The notes beneath the pieces were generated by a model. It ran no database searches and had not been told where the DNA came from. It saw only the letters and a list, made by a program, of their open reading frames with translations. DNA of 64,000 nt. Source: an uncultured Pseudomonadota bacterium. GTDB taxonomy: Bacteria; Myxococcota_A; UBA796; SXON01. Positions 8,533 through 16,703 of the stretch are shown piece after piece (within the stretch, counting starts at the first letter, position 1; the number at the start of each line of letters is the position of its first letter). The stretch lies in assembly GCA_903875225.1 (NCBI GenBank), contig CAIQVJ010000064.1, forward strand, positions 98,581-162,580. Reading direction: 5' to 3'. The position numbers and the translations under genes are program-made.

Positions 8533-8571
8533 GCCGGCGGATTCTGCGTCGGCCGGGTACTCCCGGCCGAG
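8533..8571. repeat. 39-bp hairpin-forming repeat, copy 1
   Basis: It matches 8670-8708 at 38 of 39 positions. It contains a 9-bp stem (TCGGCCGGG with CCCGGCCGA, 8549-8570) around a TACT loop. An outer stem (GCGGATTC with GAATCCGC, 8537-8581) encloses it, making a long interrupted hairpin. It lies 3-prime of the thiamine-diphosphate enzyme gene. Confidence 0.8.
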
Positions 8572-8582
8572 CGGAATCCGCA

Positions 8583-8626
8583 GGCAAAAGGCGCAGGCGC
8601 GGTCCCCCGCGTCGGCGTCTTTTGCC
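8583..8626. repeat. Inverted repeat with GGCAAAAG arms
   Basis: GGCAAAAG (8583-8590) and CTTTTGCC (8619-8626) are perfect inverted copies separated by 28 GC-rich bases. This is the second of several hairpins in the 351-bp spacer between two convergent genes. It may help termination, but no clear U-tract follows. Confidence 0.5.
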
Positions 8627-8642
8627 GTACGGCGCCGGGGGC

Positions 8643-8660
8643 GTGGGGGTTCACCCCCAC
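8643..8660. terminator. Tight GC hairpin in the convergent spacer
   Basis: A perfect 8-bp stem, GTGGGGGT with ACCCCCAC, has only a two-base loop. It lies between convergent genes and could stop or stabilise transcripts from either side, but there is no T-run on either strand. Confidence 0.35.
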
Positions 8661-8669
8661 ACAGACATC

Positions 8670-8708
8670 GCCGGCGGATTCTGCCTCGGCCGGGTACTCC
8701 CGGCCGAG
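8670..8708. repeat. 39-bp hairpin-forming repeat, copy 2
   Basis: Second copy of the 8533-8571 element, in direct orientation and 137 bp downstream. The single difference from copy 1 (position 8685) extends the inner stem here to a perfect 10 bp (CTCGGCCGGG with CCCGGCCGAG) around the same TACT loop. The partner arm of the outer stem found in copy 1 is missing. Confidence 0.8.
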
Positions 8709-8849
8709 GATGGCGGTCTCTGGCATCGTTGACCCGCGCCCGCCTTCAGCGGCGTTCCACGGCCCCCGGGTCGAACCCGCGACCCGGGCAGCGAGCCGCC
8801 CGACCCGCCGTGCACCACCGCCCGGCCGTCACCGGGGCGCGGCCTCGGA

Positions 8850-9956
8850 TCAGAGAGAGAACTCCTTCTCTTTCTGCACCTTGACCTCGTAGCCCTTGTC
8901 CGTCCACTCCTTCGCGCGCTCGTCCGCCCACGTCGCGCTGTCGCTCGCGGACTTCTCGGGCTCCGACGTGCTGATCACCGGCCATCCCCCGTCGTCCATC
9001 GTGCAGCCCTTGAGCTTCGGCTTCATGGCGCGCATCGGCGCCTCGATGTCCGCGAGGATGCTCCAGTGGGTGCCGCTCTCGGTGAGCGTGGTGTAGTGCA
9101 CATACGCGGTCTTCTTGCCGGAGCAGGTGCCCGACTCCACGCTGGCGACGCCGTAGAGGAACTTGCCGCCCGACTGCACGCGGTCCGGGTACAGCACCGG
9201 CAGCAACGAGGCCGCAGCCTGCTCCGCCCCGGAGTTCGCGAGCTGAGTCGCCACGCTCTTCGCCCGGTCGGGACCGGTCTTCTCGGCGATGGCGACGAGG
9301 GTGTCCTCGAGCTGCTTCTGTGCCTCGGGCGCCATGTTCTGGCCAAAACCAGGCGCCATCGCAGTGGAGATCGACTCGAGGAGCGAGGCGAACGGCCCTC
9401 CGTTGCTCGCGGCGGCGATCGCGGCGCCGCTCAGCGCCGGGAGAGCATCCGCATGCTTCTTCTTGGCGTAGATGTTCGCGATGCCGACGTACTTCTCATC
9501 GACCTCCTTGGCGGGTGGGGCCTTGACTTTCGCCTCCATCCAGTCCCAGAGCTTGGAGTCGTCGCAGGCGTCGTACGCGTGGCTCCACTGCTTGAACTCC
9601 ACGTCGCGCAAGGTGTAGGCGCCCTGCAGGAAGGTCACGGTGGTCGGGTGATCGGAGCAGGTGCCGCCGATGTTCGTCGCGACGTCGTCACGCGCGGAGA
9701 AGTCCGGAATCTTGGAGAGCGAGGTCCAGGCTGGGGTCCACAGCTTGGCATCGATGGCCACCTGCACGAGGCCGGTCACGGCATCGGTGTCGGAGGCCTT
9801 TTCCAGAAACTTGATGAACGCCGGCTCTGCGATCTTCGGATCGCAGGTGACCAGCGCCTGGTAGGCGGCGGGGACCGCCTCGGGCGTGAGCGAGCCGATC
9901 GCTGCGACTTGAGCGTCACAGGCGGCGTGGGCGAGTGAGACGAGGACAAGCAGCAT
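8850..9956 (-). CDS. Secreted hypothetical protein
   Basis: The start is placed at the ATG at 9956, giving 368 residues that open with a short signal peptide (MLLVLVSLAHAACD, cleavage probably after AHA). A CGGAG ribosome site precedes it, and the upstream part of the longer frame has no signal. The mature protein is helical, HEAT/TPR-like in rhythm, and has scattered Cys pairs (C15, TCDPK, TCSDH, DACDD, ESGTCSG, KGCTM) suggesting disulfides outside the cytoplasm. The last 100 residues look like a compact beta domain (YVHYTTLTESGTHWSILADI). No family is recognised. Confidence 0.8.
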   Translation of the reverse strand: MLLVLVSLAHAACDAQVAAIGSLTPEAVPAAYQALVTCDPKIAEPAFIKFLEKASDTDAVTGLVQVAIDAKLWTPAWTSLSKIPDFSARDDVATNIGGTCSDHPTTVTFLQGAYTLRDVEFKQWSHAYDACDDSKLWDWMEAKVKAPPAKEVDEKYVGIANIYAKKKHADALPALSGAAIAAASNGGPFASLLESISTAMAPGFGQNMAPEAQKQLEDTLVAIAEKTGPDRAKSVATQLANSGAEQAAASLLPVLYPDRVQSGGKFLYGVASVESGTCSGKKTAYVHYTTLTESGTHWSILADIEAPMRAMKPKLKGCTMDDGGWPVISTSEPEKSASDSATWADERAKEWTDKGYEVKVQKEKEFSL

Positions 9957-10119
9957 CGATTCTCCGGAAGGCGGCTCTAACGTGATCGGGGTCGAGGACA
10001 CGAAATGAACCCGCGGCGCGCTCGGAACCGCGCGTAACAATTGTTCTCCGCTTGACGAGGCGAGTGAAATACTGAATGTTCGCCCCGCGCTTGCGTATAC
10101 CCATCACACTGGAGTGCCG

Positions 10120-10446
10120 ATGCTTCTGCTTCTCTCCCTCGCCCTCGCCGCCGAGCCTGCAACCACCGCACCTGCTACTGCCCCTGCTGACACCACCGCC
10201 GCGCCTGCGGCCACGACGGAGGCCGCCACGACTCCGCCCGCGGCCACGGACCCCGTCGCCACCGCGACCACGACGGCTCCTGCCGCGTGCGCGACCGTCA
10301 CGACCAACGCAGACGGCACGACGACCCTGTCGGATCCTGCCCTCCCGCCCTGTGGCCCGGATGGCAAGCCGGTCGAGCAGGCCAAGAAGAAGAAGCTCTC
10401 CAAGTCCAACAATGGGCGCATGGAAGCCGAGGAGACGCGGGAGTAG
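10120..10446 (+). CDS. Small secreted Ala/Thr/Pro-rich protein
   Basis: 108 residues from the ATG at 10120, preferred over the GTG at 10114 because GGAG (10111-10114) is correctly spaced from the ATG. A signal peptide (MLLLLSLALAAEP) is followed by about 50 residues of low-complexity Ala/Thr/Pro. A short folded-looking part with two Cys comes next (AACATVTTN and LPPCGPDG), then a basic KKKKLSKSNNGR stretch and an acidic tail. Extended APT-rich segments in exported proteins often act as spacers or O-glycosylation sites; here that is only inference. It is divergent from the secreted protein at 8850-9956. Confidence 0.7.
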   Translation: MLLLLSLALAAEPATTAPATAPADTTAAPAATTEAATTPPAATDPVATATTTAPAACATVTTNADGTTTLSDPALPPCGPDGKPVEQAKKKKLSKSNNGRMEAEETRE

Positions 10447-10500
10447 GACCGGCCTCGACCGACCTCCTGTGAGCCCCGCCATGCTGTGTTAGCTCCGGGC

Positions 10501-11865
10501 ATGGCGCTCCCTCCGATCCTGACCGATCCGGCGATCCTCGAAGGCTACCTGTCCGATGCGTCGAACACGCGTGGGTCGGCCGAGGGGCTGGTGCGTCCAG
10601 CCTCGGTCGAGGAGGTGTCGGCCGTCGTTCGACACTGCCAGCAGGGGGCGATCCCGCTCACCGTCACCGCCCGGCGCACGTCCACGACTGCGGCGCCGAT
10701 CCCCGAGGGCGGCTGGCTGCTCTCGACTGAGAAGCTCGACGCGCTGTACGCATTGAACGAGGCGGGGGCCGGCATCCTGCTCGGGGACTACCAGCGGCAG
10801 GTGGAGGCCGCCGGGCGCTTCTTCCCTCCGGACCCAACCAGCCGGTTCGAGTGCTCGCTCGGTGGGGCCGTGGCGTGCAACGCATCCGGTGCGCGTACGT
10901 ACCGCTATGGGCCGACGCGCCCCTGGATCGAGCAGGTGGAGGTCGTCCTGCCCGATGGTCGCATCCTGGTAGCCGACCGCAGCACGCCGAGCCCCTGGCC
11001 CGTGCCGCAGTGGGTGCAGCCGCAGGTCAAGACCGCGGCGGGGTATTTTCCGACGGACAACCTGCTCGACCTGCTGATCGGCGCGGAGGGCACGCTGGGG
11101 GTGATCACCCGGGTCTGGACACGCCTCTTGCCGTTGCCTGCGCATGTGCTCGCCTTCCTCGCGTTCTTCCCCACGCGCGAGGCCATGCTCGGGTTCCTGG
11201 CGGAGGTGCGCGCCGGGCGCCACGACCCGCAGGCGCCGCTGCAGCCACGCTGCATCGAGTACTTCGATCGGCGGTCGTTGGACCTGATCCGGGGCCGGGT
11301 GCCGGTCAGCGCGGCGGACTGCGCGGTCTCGATCGAGGTGGAGTACGAAGGCGAGGCGCCGCTCGACGTGTGGTTCGAGGCGCTGGTGCGGCACGATGCG
11401 CTCGTGGACGACACGATCGTGGCGGAGGACGAAGCCGGGCTCGCCCGACTCCACGCCATCCGGCACGCCCTGCCTGCTGAGGTGAACGAGATCATCGCGC
11501 GGAACGGCGTCCGCAAGGTCGGCACCGACTTCGCCGTGCCGGATGCCGCGCTGCCGGAGATGCTCGCGCTCTACGACGACACCGGCATGCCCGCTGTCTG
11601 CTTCGGACACCTCGGGGACAACCACCTGCACCTCAACTTCCTGCCCCGCACCCAGAGTGAGTGGACCGATGCGAAGGAGCGGTACATGACCCTGGCACGG
11701 CGCGCGGTCGCGCTCGGCGGGACGGTGAGCGCCGAGCACGGCATCGGCCGTCTCAAGCGGGCGCACCTCGCCATGATGGTCGGAGAGGCGCAGGTCGAGG
11801 CCTGGCGCGCGCTTCGAAAGCTCGCGGACCCGAACGGGATCCTCGGCCGCGGCGTGATCGTCTAG
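10501..11865 (+). CDS. GlcD-type FAD-linked oxidase (glycolate / D-lactate dehydrogenase family)
   Basis: 454 residues from the ATG at 10501 (a GTG lies 15 bp upstream). The N-terminal FAD-binding PCMH domain contains ECSLGGAVACNASGARTYRYG (about 114-134) and IGAEGTLGVITRVW (about 194-207). The C-terminal FAD-oxidase domain carries GHLGDNHLHLNFLP and SAEHGIGRLKR, the metal/substrate-binding hallmarks of glycolate oxidase GlcD and D-lactate dehydrogenases. It should oxidise a 2-hydroxyacid to a 2-oxoacid. No GlcE or iron-sulfur GlcF partner is nearby. A TTAGCT box lies six bases before the ATG. The tail overlaps the convergent aminotransferase by four bases. Confidence 0.88.
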   Translation: MALPPILTDPAILEGYLSDASNTRGSAEGLVRPASVEEVSAVVRHCQQGAIPLTVTARRTSTTAAPIPEGGWLLSTEKLDALYALNEAGAGILLGDYQRQVEAAGRFFPPDPTSRFECSLGGAVACNASGARTYRYGPTRPWIEQVEVVLPDGRILVADRSTPSPWPVPQWVQPQVKTAAGYFPTDNLLDLLIGAEGTLGVITRVWTRLLPLPAHVLAFLAFFPTREAMLGFLAEVRAGRHDPQAPLQPRCIEYFDRRSLDLIRGRVPVSAADCAVSIEVEYEGEAPLDVWFEALVRHDALVDDTIVAEDEAGLARLHAIRHALPAEVNEIIARNGVRKVGTDFAVPDAALPEMLALYDDTGMPAVCFGHLGDNHLHLNFLPRTQSEWTDAKERYMTLARRAVALGGTVSAEHGIGRLKRAHLAMMVGEAQVEAWRALRKLADPNGILGRGVIV

Positions 11866-13013
11866 GCGGCGTCGAAGAGCGGACGCATCGCCTCGATCGC
11901 AGCCTTGCAGCCTTCCAGATCGGGGACCAGCGCGAAGCGGACGTGGTCCCGGCCCGCCGGGGTCACGGCAAAGAAGCTCCCCGGGTTGGTCAAAACGCCG
12001 GCCTGGAGCAGCCGCGCGGCGAACGCGTCGCCGTCCCCATCCGGTGCCTTCACCCAGACGTAGAAGCTCGCCGTGCTCGCCGTCACCTCGAGCCCGACGC
12101 CCTCCAGGAAGTCGATCAGGAGCCGACGCTTCTCCCCGAACAGGAGCCGGCGTGCCGTCGCGTGGTCGTCGTCCGACCAGGCCGCCGCCGCTGCGGCGTT
12201 CACGAAGTCCTGCGGCGCCAGCCCCGGGTTGGTCCGAAGGGTGCGCAGGGCCGTGATGACCTTCGGGTCTCCCGCCACGATGCCGGAGCGGTAGCCCGTC
12301 ATCCCCGAGCGCTTGGAGAGCGAGAAGAGGGCGAGCACACCCTCGCTCGCGACCTGCAGGATGCTGGGCGGCGGCTCGTCGAACCACACGTCGAGGTAGC
12401 ACTCGTCGCTCACCAACAGGATGTCGTGCTCGCGGCACACCTCCCACGTCCTGAGCAGGTCGGACCGGGACATCACTGCGCCGCTGGGGTTGTGCGGCGA
12501 GTTGATCCACACCAGACGCGTCTGACGCAGCACGTCGCGCGGTAGCTCCCACACGCGCTGGATGTAGTCGCCGCTGAGCGGCTGGGGGCAGGGCTGGCCC
12601 CCGGCGAGCACTGCGCCCCGGTGGTAGACCGAGTAGCCGGGGTCCGGATAGACGACGCCGCGGTCGGGGGCGCGGGGGTCTACGCACAGGAGCGGCATGT
12701 GGAACACCGCCTCCTTGGAGCCCGAGGTCGGCAGGACCTGGGTTTCGGGGTCGAGCGCCACCCCGAGGCGGCGGTGAGCGTAGTCGGCGAACGCCCTGCG
12801 AATCCCCGGCTCTCCGCGAACGGTCGGGTACCGGCAGTTGTCGGGGATGTTCGCGCGAAGCGTCGCCCGGATGAAGTCCGGGGTGGGCTCGATGGGATCG
12901 CCCGTCCCGAAATCGTAGACCGTTCGGCCCGCGGAGAGCAGGTCGTCGCGCTTCCGATCGATCGCGATGGTGGGGTACGTCGGGAGGGTGAGCAGGTTGG
13001 GGTTCAGGCGCAC
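11862..13013 (-). CDS. PLP-dependent aminotransferase class I/II (DapC-like)
   Basis: A 383-residue fold-type I aminotransferase with a GTG start. Visible residues are the substrate-arm NSPHNPSGAVMS (about 172), the cofactor-ring Asp and Tyr in VSDECYLDVWF (about 203), the PLP lysine near residue 234 in FSLSKRSGMTGYR, and the terminal Arg region in HVRFALVPD. The overall pattern resembles succinyl-diaminopimelate aminotransferase (lysine and peptidoglycan pathway) or related LL-DAP and aspartate types; specificity cannot be fixed. A TAGGAT box lies six bases before the GTG, supporting that start. It is monocistronic and convergent with the flavoprotein gene. Confidence 0.88.
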   Translation of the reverse strand: MRLNPNLLTLPTYPTIAIDRKRDDLLSAGRTVYDFGTGDPIEPTPDFIRATLRANIPDNCRYPTVRGEPGIRRAFADYAHRRLGVALDPETQVLPTSGSKEAVFHMPLLCVDPRAPDRGVVYPDPGYSVYHRGAVLAGGQPCPQPLSGDYIQRVWELPRDVLRQTRLVWINSPHNPSGAVMSRSDLLRTWEVCREHDILLVSDECYLDVWFDEPPPSILQVASEGVLALFSLSKRSGMTGYRSGIVAGDPKVITALRTLRTNPGLAPQDFVNAAAAAAWSDDDHATARRLLFGEKRRLLIDFLEGVGLEVTASTASFYVWVKAPDGDGDAFAARLLQAGVLTNPGSFFAVTPAGRDHVRFALVPDLEGCKAAIEAMRPLFDAA

Positions 13014-13085
13014 GCGGGCATCCTACACTGCGAGGCGGATCCGCACGCGGGGGTTGCCCTACCGATCGCGGGGTTAGCCGCGCGG

Positions 13086-13943
13086 GTGCTGTTCACCCAG
13101 ACCTCCTGCGCCGTGCTCCTCGCGCTCTTCTGCTCGGTGCTCTGGGCGCTCGGGAACGTGTATGTGCAGCGCGCGAGCGTTGCGCTCGGCGGGCTGCGCG
13201 CCATGTTCTGGTCGCAGCTCGTCGGAACCGCGGTGCTGATCCCGTTGGCGCTCTGGCTGGAAGATCGCCCCGTCGCGCCGCTCGCGTCGGACCTCGCGAT
13301 CACGGCGGTGGGCAGCGCGCTCGGGTACTACGGCATGGTGGTCGCCTTCTCTGAGGGGGCCTTGTCGGGTGTGGTGCCGCTGGTGACCGCGTGGGCCGTG
13401 CCGGCAGCCATCGTGGGGGTGCTCTGGTCGGGTGAGGCGCCCGGCCTGGGGCAAGGCGTCGGCGGCGTGATGATCCTCGTGGGCGCGGTCGGGAACGGCG
13501 TGCTGGCGCCGAAGGTCCACGGCGAGGGCAGCCGGCGGGCGCTCCTGTGGGCCGCGGCCGGCGCCCTGGGGTTCGGGGTGATGGTGGCGGGCACCGCGCG
13601 CATGCGGGACCAGCTTGGGGCGATCGGCGTGATCCCCTCGGTGTGGATCGCCCAGTGGGTGCTGCTCGCGCCGTTGTTCACCCGCCGCGATCTGCGGGGC
13701 CTGCCCGCCCGCGGGCAGTGGCCCGCCGTGCTCGGGATGGCCTTCTTCGAGAGCTTTGGCTTCGTGGCGTACACCCTGGCCACCCGGATGGCGCCGGTGG
13801 CAGTGGTGAGCCCGCCGGCCTCGGTCTCGTCCCTGCTCACGGTGCTCTACGCGAACGTCGTCCTGCGCGAGCCGCTCACCCCGGCTCGCTGGGGTCTGGT
13901 GCTGCTCGCGGCCGCAGGTACGTTGCTCGTCGCAGCGGGGTGA
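13086..13943 (+). CDS. EamA/DMT-family membrane transporter
   Basis: About 285 residues with roughly ten hydrophobic helices arranged as two EamA repeats, the drug/metabolite transporter architecture. The second repeat ends with the typical SPPASVSSLLTVLYANVVLREPLTPARWGLVLLA signature region. The GTG at 13086 is chosen because the hydrophobic N-terminus begins there and a TTAGCC box lies six bases upstream; the 155-codon upstream extension is antisense to the aminotransferase. The substrate is unknown (an amino acid, nucleotide sugar or drug are all possible). It converges on the lipoprotein at 13946 with a two-base gap. Confidence 0.85.
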   Translation: MLFTQTSCAVLLALFCSVLWALGNVYVQRASVALGGLRAMFWSQLVGTAVLIPLALWLEDRPVAPLASDLAITAVGSALGYYGMVVAFSEGALSGVVPLVTAWAVPAAIVGVLWSGEAPGLGQGVGGVMILVGAVGNGVLAPKVHGEGSRRALLWAAAGALGFGVMVAGTARMRDQLGAIGVIPSVWIAQWVLLAPLFTRRDLRGLPARGQWPAVLGMAFFESFGFVAYTLATRMAPVAVVSPPASVSSLLTVLYANVVLREPLTPARWGLVLLAAAGTLLVAAG

Positions 13944-13945
13944 CC

Positions 13946-14488
13946 CTACCCGGGTTTGACCGGCGTCGACGGCGCCGGGGTGACGGGCGCAGGGGAGACT
14001 GGAGCGGGCGGGGTCGTGGGCGACGTGCTCGGCTGCGGGGCTGCGGGCGCCGCAGCCGCAGGCGCGGCTTTCGTGGGTGTTGGGGGCGTGGGCGCGGCGG
14101 TGGCGTCCGTCTCCGACGAGCCCGGGGCCGGGAGGGAGGCAGCCGGGCCGGTGGTGGTGGCCGCGGCGTCCATGACCACCACCAGGTCGCCCTGCTGGTG
14201 CCCATGGGTGCGAATGAGCATGCCGGGCAGCAGGTCGCTCGGCAGGGACGTCCGCGTATCGATCGTGAGCACACCGGTGGCGGGCAGGTGGCCGATGACC
14301 GTCTGTCCGTCGCCCACCTGCACCCAGGAGCGGGTCTCGCCGCTGAACGAGGAGACCGTACCGGAGACCGTGACCTCGTCCGGATCGGCCATCTTGGTGC
14401 CTGGAGCGGGGCCCGGGGGAGGGTTCGGCTGCATCATGGGCTCCTGCACACCGCAGGCGATCAACCAAAACACGGCAGGGGTCAGCAT
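13946..14488 (-). CDS. Small Pro/Ala/Thr-rich putative lipoprotein downstream of thyX
   Basis: 180 residues from the ATG at 14488. A short hydrophobic start with Cys ([14 protein letters not shown]) looks like a lipoprotein signal with lipobox LIAC. Residues about 35-110 form a small beta-rich domain (VTVSGTVSSFSGETRSWVQVGDG, then TVIGHLPATG) resembling an OB-like fold. The last 70 residues are a Pro/Ala/Thr/Ser low-complexity tail ending in TPVKPG that could span periplasm or peptidoglycan. The start overlaps the thyX stop (TGATG), so it is co-translated with thyX despite having no obvious metabolic link. Function unknown. Confidence 0.75.
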   Translation of the reverse strand: MLTPAVFWLIACGVQEPMMQPNPPPGPAPGTKMADPDEVTVSGTVSSFSGETRSWVQVGDGQTVIGHLPATGVLTIDTRTSLPSDLLPGMLIRTHGHQQGDLVVVMDAAATTTGPAASLPAPGSSETDATAAPTPPTPTKAAPAAAAPAAPQPSTSPTTPPAPVSPAPVTPAPSTPVKPG

Positions 14489-15399
14489 CACGTTGCTCCA
14501 GGACGAATCGTGTCCATCAACTCGGTCCACTCCCGCTTGGAGAGGCCGGAATTCGCGACCTCGACGTTCTCCCCCGCGAGCATCCGCCGGACGACCGCGA
14601 GCATGGGCCCCGACAGGGTGAACGCGCCCAGCCGGTAGTCCTCGAACGCCTCCCAGCAGTGCGGCACCCAGGCTTTCACCGCGCTCGCGATGGCCTCGCC
14701 GTACACGCGGATCTCGTACTGGGCGTGAGGATCGATGCGCAGCGCCAGGAAGTGGAGCAGGTTGTGCAGGTCCACCTTCCAATACCACTGCGTGTAGTAG
14801 CCCACGGACAGGTTCATCCGCGCCAGCTCACGGGCGAGGCCTGCCTCGTCGATGAGCTTCTCGTAGGTCTCGTAGCTCTGTTCCTGATCGCGCCGCAGAA
14901 GGCGCAGCACCTCGGCGGCGGTCTCTGCATCGAGGACCTCGCCGCGGCCCTGCTTGTTGTTCGAGGACTGGCGCGCCAGATCCTCCGCACGGGGCAGGTA
15001 GAACTCGCGGTCCATGATCGAGTAGCGCGCGCTGTATTCGTTCACGCTGGCGGTGCGGTGCCGGATCCACTGCCGGGCGACGAAGATCGGCAGCTTGACG
15101 TGCAGCTTGAGCTCACACATCTCCAGCGGGGTCGTGTGCCTGTGGCGCATCAGGTACCGGATGAGCCCGCGGTCGTCGGTCGCCGTGCGCGTGCCCTTGC
15201 CATAGGAGACGCGCGCGGCCTGCACGACTGCGCTGTCGTCACCCATGTAGTCGACCACCCGGACGAAACCGTGGTCCAGGCACGGCATCGGGCGGAAAAG
15301 CCGCTCCTCGAGCGCGGGCACCGTGGGGCGGCGTGTGACCGAGTGTTCGGCGAGTTGGGCGTTGAGTTCGGCGATCTCGTCGTCGCTGGGCTGGGCCAT
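14488..15399 (-). CDS. thyX: Flavin-dependent thymidylate synthase ThyX
   Basis: Makes dTMP from dUMP using methylenetetrahydrofolate and FAD/NADPH, replacing ThyA. The 303 residues include the diagnostic ThyX motif [15 protein letters not shown] (about residues 113-127, consensus RHRxxSxNxxSxRYS) and the substrate-binding [23 protein letters not shown] region, with [12 protein letters not shown] downstream. The protein is longer than a minimal ThyX because of N- and C-terminal extensions. The ATG at 15399 follows a TACGCG box by seven bases. It is first in a two-gene unit and divergent from the SPASM gene at 15460. Confidence 0.95.
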   Translation of the reverse strand: MAQPSDDEIAELNAQLAEHSVTRRPTVPALEERLFRPMPCLDHGFVRVVDYMGDDSAVVQAARVSYGKGTRTATDDRGLIRYLMRHRHTTPLEMCELKLHVKLPIFVARQWIRHRTASVNEYSARYSIMDREFYLPRAEDLARQSSNNKQGRGEVLDAETAAEVLRLLRRDQEQSYETYEKLIDEAGLARELARMNLSVGYYTQWYWKVDLHNLLHFLALRIDPHAQYEIRVYGEAIASAVKAWVPHCWEAFEDYRLGAFTLSGPMLAVVRRMLAGENVEVANSGLSKREWTELMDTIRPGAT

Positions 15400-15459
15400 G
15401 CGCCACCGCGTAGCCGGTTGGCGCCCCGGGCGCCGCGGTTTCCGGTTAGAAGTGGCGTC

Positions 15460-15801
15460 ATGGCGAAGGAAGTGCGTACTGTGCTGCCCCCGGAAACCCG
15501 GCCCCCCTGTGCGGGGCTGTGGGACACTCCGATGGTGCAGGTGAACGGGGACGTCACCGTGTGTTGCCTCGACGAGCACCTCGAGAACAAGATCGGGAAC
15601 GTGAACGACACGCCGCTGGGGGAGATCTGGGCCGGACCGAAGCTGGACGCGTGGCGCCTCGCCCACGTCGAGGGGCGCTTTGGCGAGTCGGGCCCGTACT
15701 GCACACGTTGTAACTGGCGTTCTGCGGGTGCCCTCTCGCCCGCGCGCGCCGCTGAGTGGCGGGCGCGCCTGCGCGGCACCTCGTCGAGGATTTCAGGGTG
15801 A
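15460..15801 (+). CDS. Orphan SPASM-domain (Cys-rich) protein
   Basis: 113 residues. Cys pattern C17, C35/C36, C81, C84 in the context [22 protein letters not shown], then [21 protein letters not shown], then YCTRCNW. This is the SPASM auxiliary iron-sulfur module found at the C-terminus of radical SAM peptide-modifying enzymes, but here without any radical SAM core. It probably binds one 4Fe-4S cluster. The GTGA overlap at 15798 couples it to the ABC transporter genes, suggesting a joint function. A TTAGAA box lies eight bases before the ATG. Whether it acts with a core encoded elsewhere cannot be told. Confidence 0.8.
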   Translation: MAKEVRTVLPPETRPPCAGLWDTPMVQVNGDVTVCCLDEHLENKIGNVNDTPLGEIWAGPKLDAWRLAHVEGRFGESGPYCTRCNWRSAGALSPARAAEWRARLRGTSSRISG

Positions 15802-16703
15802 CCAGCGCAATCCGTACAGAGAAGCTTGGAAAGACCTACTACTCGGGGTTCTTTCGTTTTCCCTATCCGGCGTTGATGGATCTGGACCTGGACGTGCCGG
15901 AGGGCTCCGCCTTCGGGTTCGTCGGGCCCAACGGCGCGGGAAAGACCACCACGATCAAGACGTTGATGGGCCTTCAGCGCCCGACCGCAGGGGGTGGGTG
16001 GATCCACGGGGTTCCGATCTCGGACCCAGCCTCCCGACTCCGCGTCGGCTTCCTCCCCGAGCGCCCGTACTTCTACGAGCACCTGAGCGCATCCGAATTC
16101 CTTGATTTCTACGCCCGGCTCGGCGATGTGCCGTCGAGCGAGCGCGGGGGGCGCGTCGCGAAGCTGCTCGAGCGCGTCGATCTCGGCAGGTTCCGCGACG
16201 TACCGCTCGGCAAGTTCTCCAAGGGAATGCTGCAGCGCGCCGGACTTGCCCAGGCCTTGATCGCAGACCCCGACCTGCTCGTGCTCGACGAGCCGATGAG
16301 CGGCCTCGATCCCATCGGGCGCGCACTGGTGCGCGACCTCATCGTCGAGGAGCGCAACGCCGGGAAGACCGTCTTCTTCTCGTCGCACATCCTGTCGGAC
16401 ATCGAGGCGATCTGCGATCGGGTGGCGATGGTGGTGGGCGGAAAGCTGCGCGGACAGGGCAAGGTGAGTGAGCTCCTGGAGGGGGCGGTGCAACACGTCG
16501 AGATCGGGCTCCGGAGGGGGGACGAACGGGAGACCCGGAACGTGCCGCCGGCGGAGAGCAACGCCGCGCTCGTCAAGGCGCACGGGGAGGGCTGGACCAT
16601 CGTGAACGTGCATCCGGTGTCCAAGACGCTCGAGCAGTTGCTGCTCGACGAGGTCGAGCGAGCCAGGCCCGTCGTGACGAAGCGGCTCGGGGTGCTCGCA
16701 TGA
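15798..16703 (+). CDS. ABC transporter ATP-binding protein
   Basis: 301 residues from the GTG at 15798, which overlaps the stop of the SPASM gene by four bases. Walker A is GPNGAGKT (43-50), the signature FSKGMLQRAGLAQAL lies near residue 139, Walker B is LLVLDEPMSGLDP (about 160) and the switch His is in FFSSHILSDIEAICDRV. The architecture is the CcmA/NatA type that energises ABC-2 exporters. The C-terminal 70 residues are a variable regulatory extension. It pairs with the permease at 16700 (ATGA overlap). Confidence 0.93.
   Translation: MTSAIRTEKLGKTYYSGFFRFPYPALMDLDLDVPEGSAFGFVGPNGAGKTTTIKTLMGLQRPTAGGGWIHGVPISDPASRLRVGFLPERPYFYEHLSASEFLDFYARLGDVPSSERGGRVAKLLERVDLGRFRDVPLGKFSKGMLQRAGLAQALIADPDLLVLDEPMSGLDPIGRALVRDLIVEERNAGKTVFFSSHILSDIEAICDRVAMVVGGKLRGQGKVSELLEGAVQHVEIGLRRGDERETRNVPPAESNAALVKAHGEGWTIVNVHPVSKTLEQLLLDEVERARPVVTKRLGVLA

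Noticed and set aside
8533..8708. Possible CRISPR array
   Set aside because: Only two repeat copies, no regular spacers, no cas genes; the repeat is a hairpin in direct duplication.
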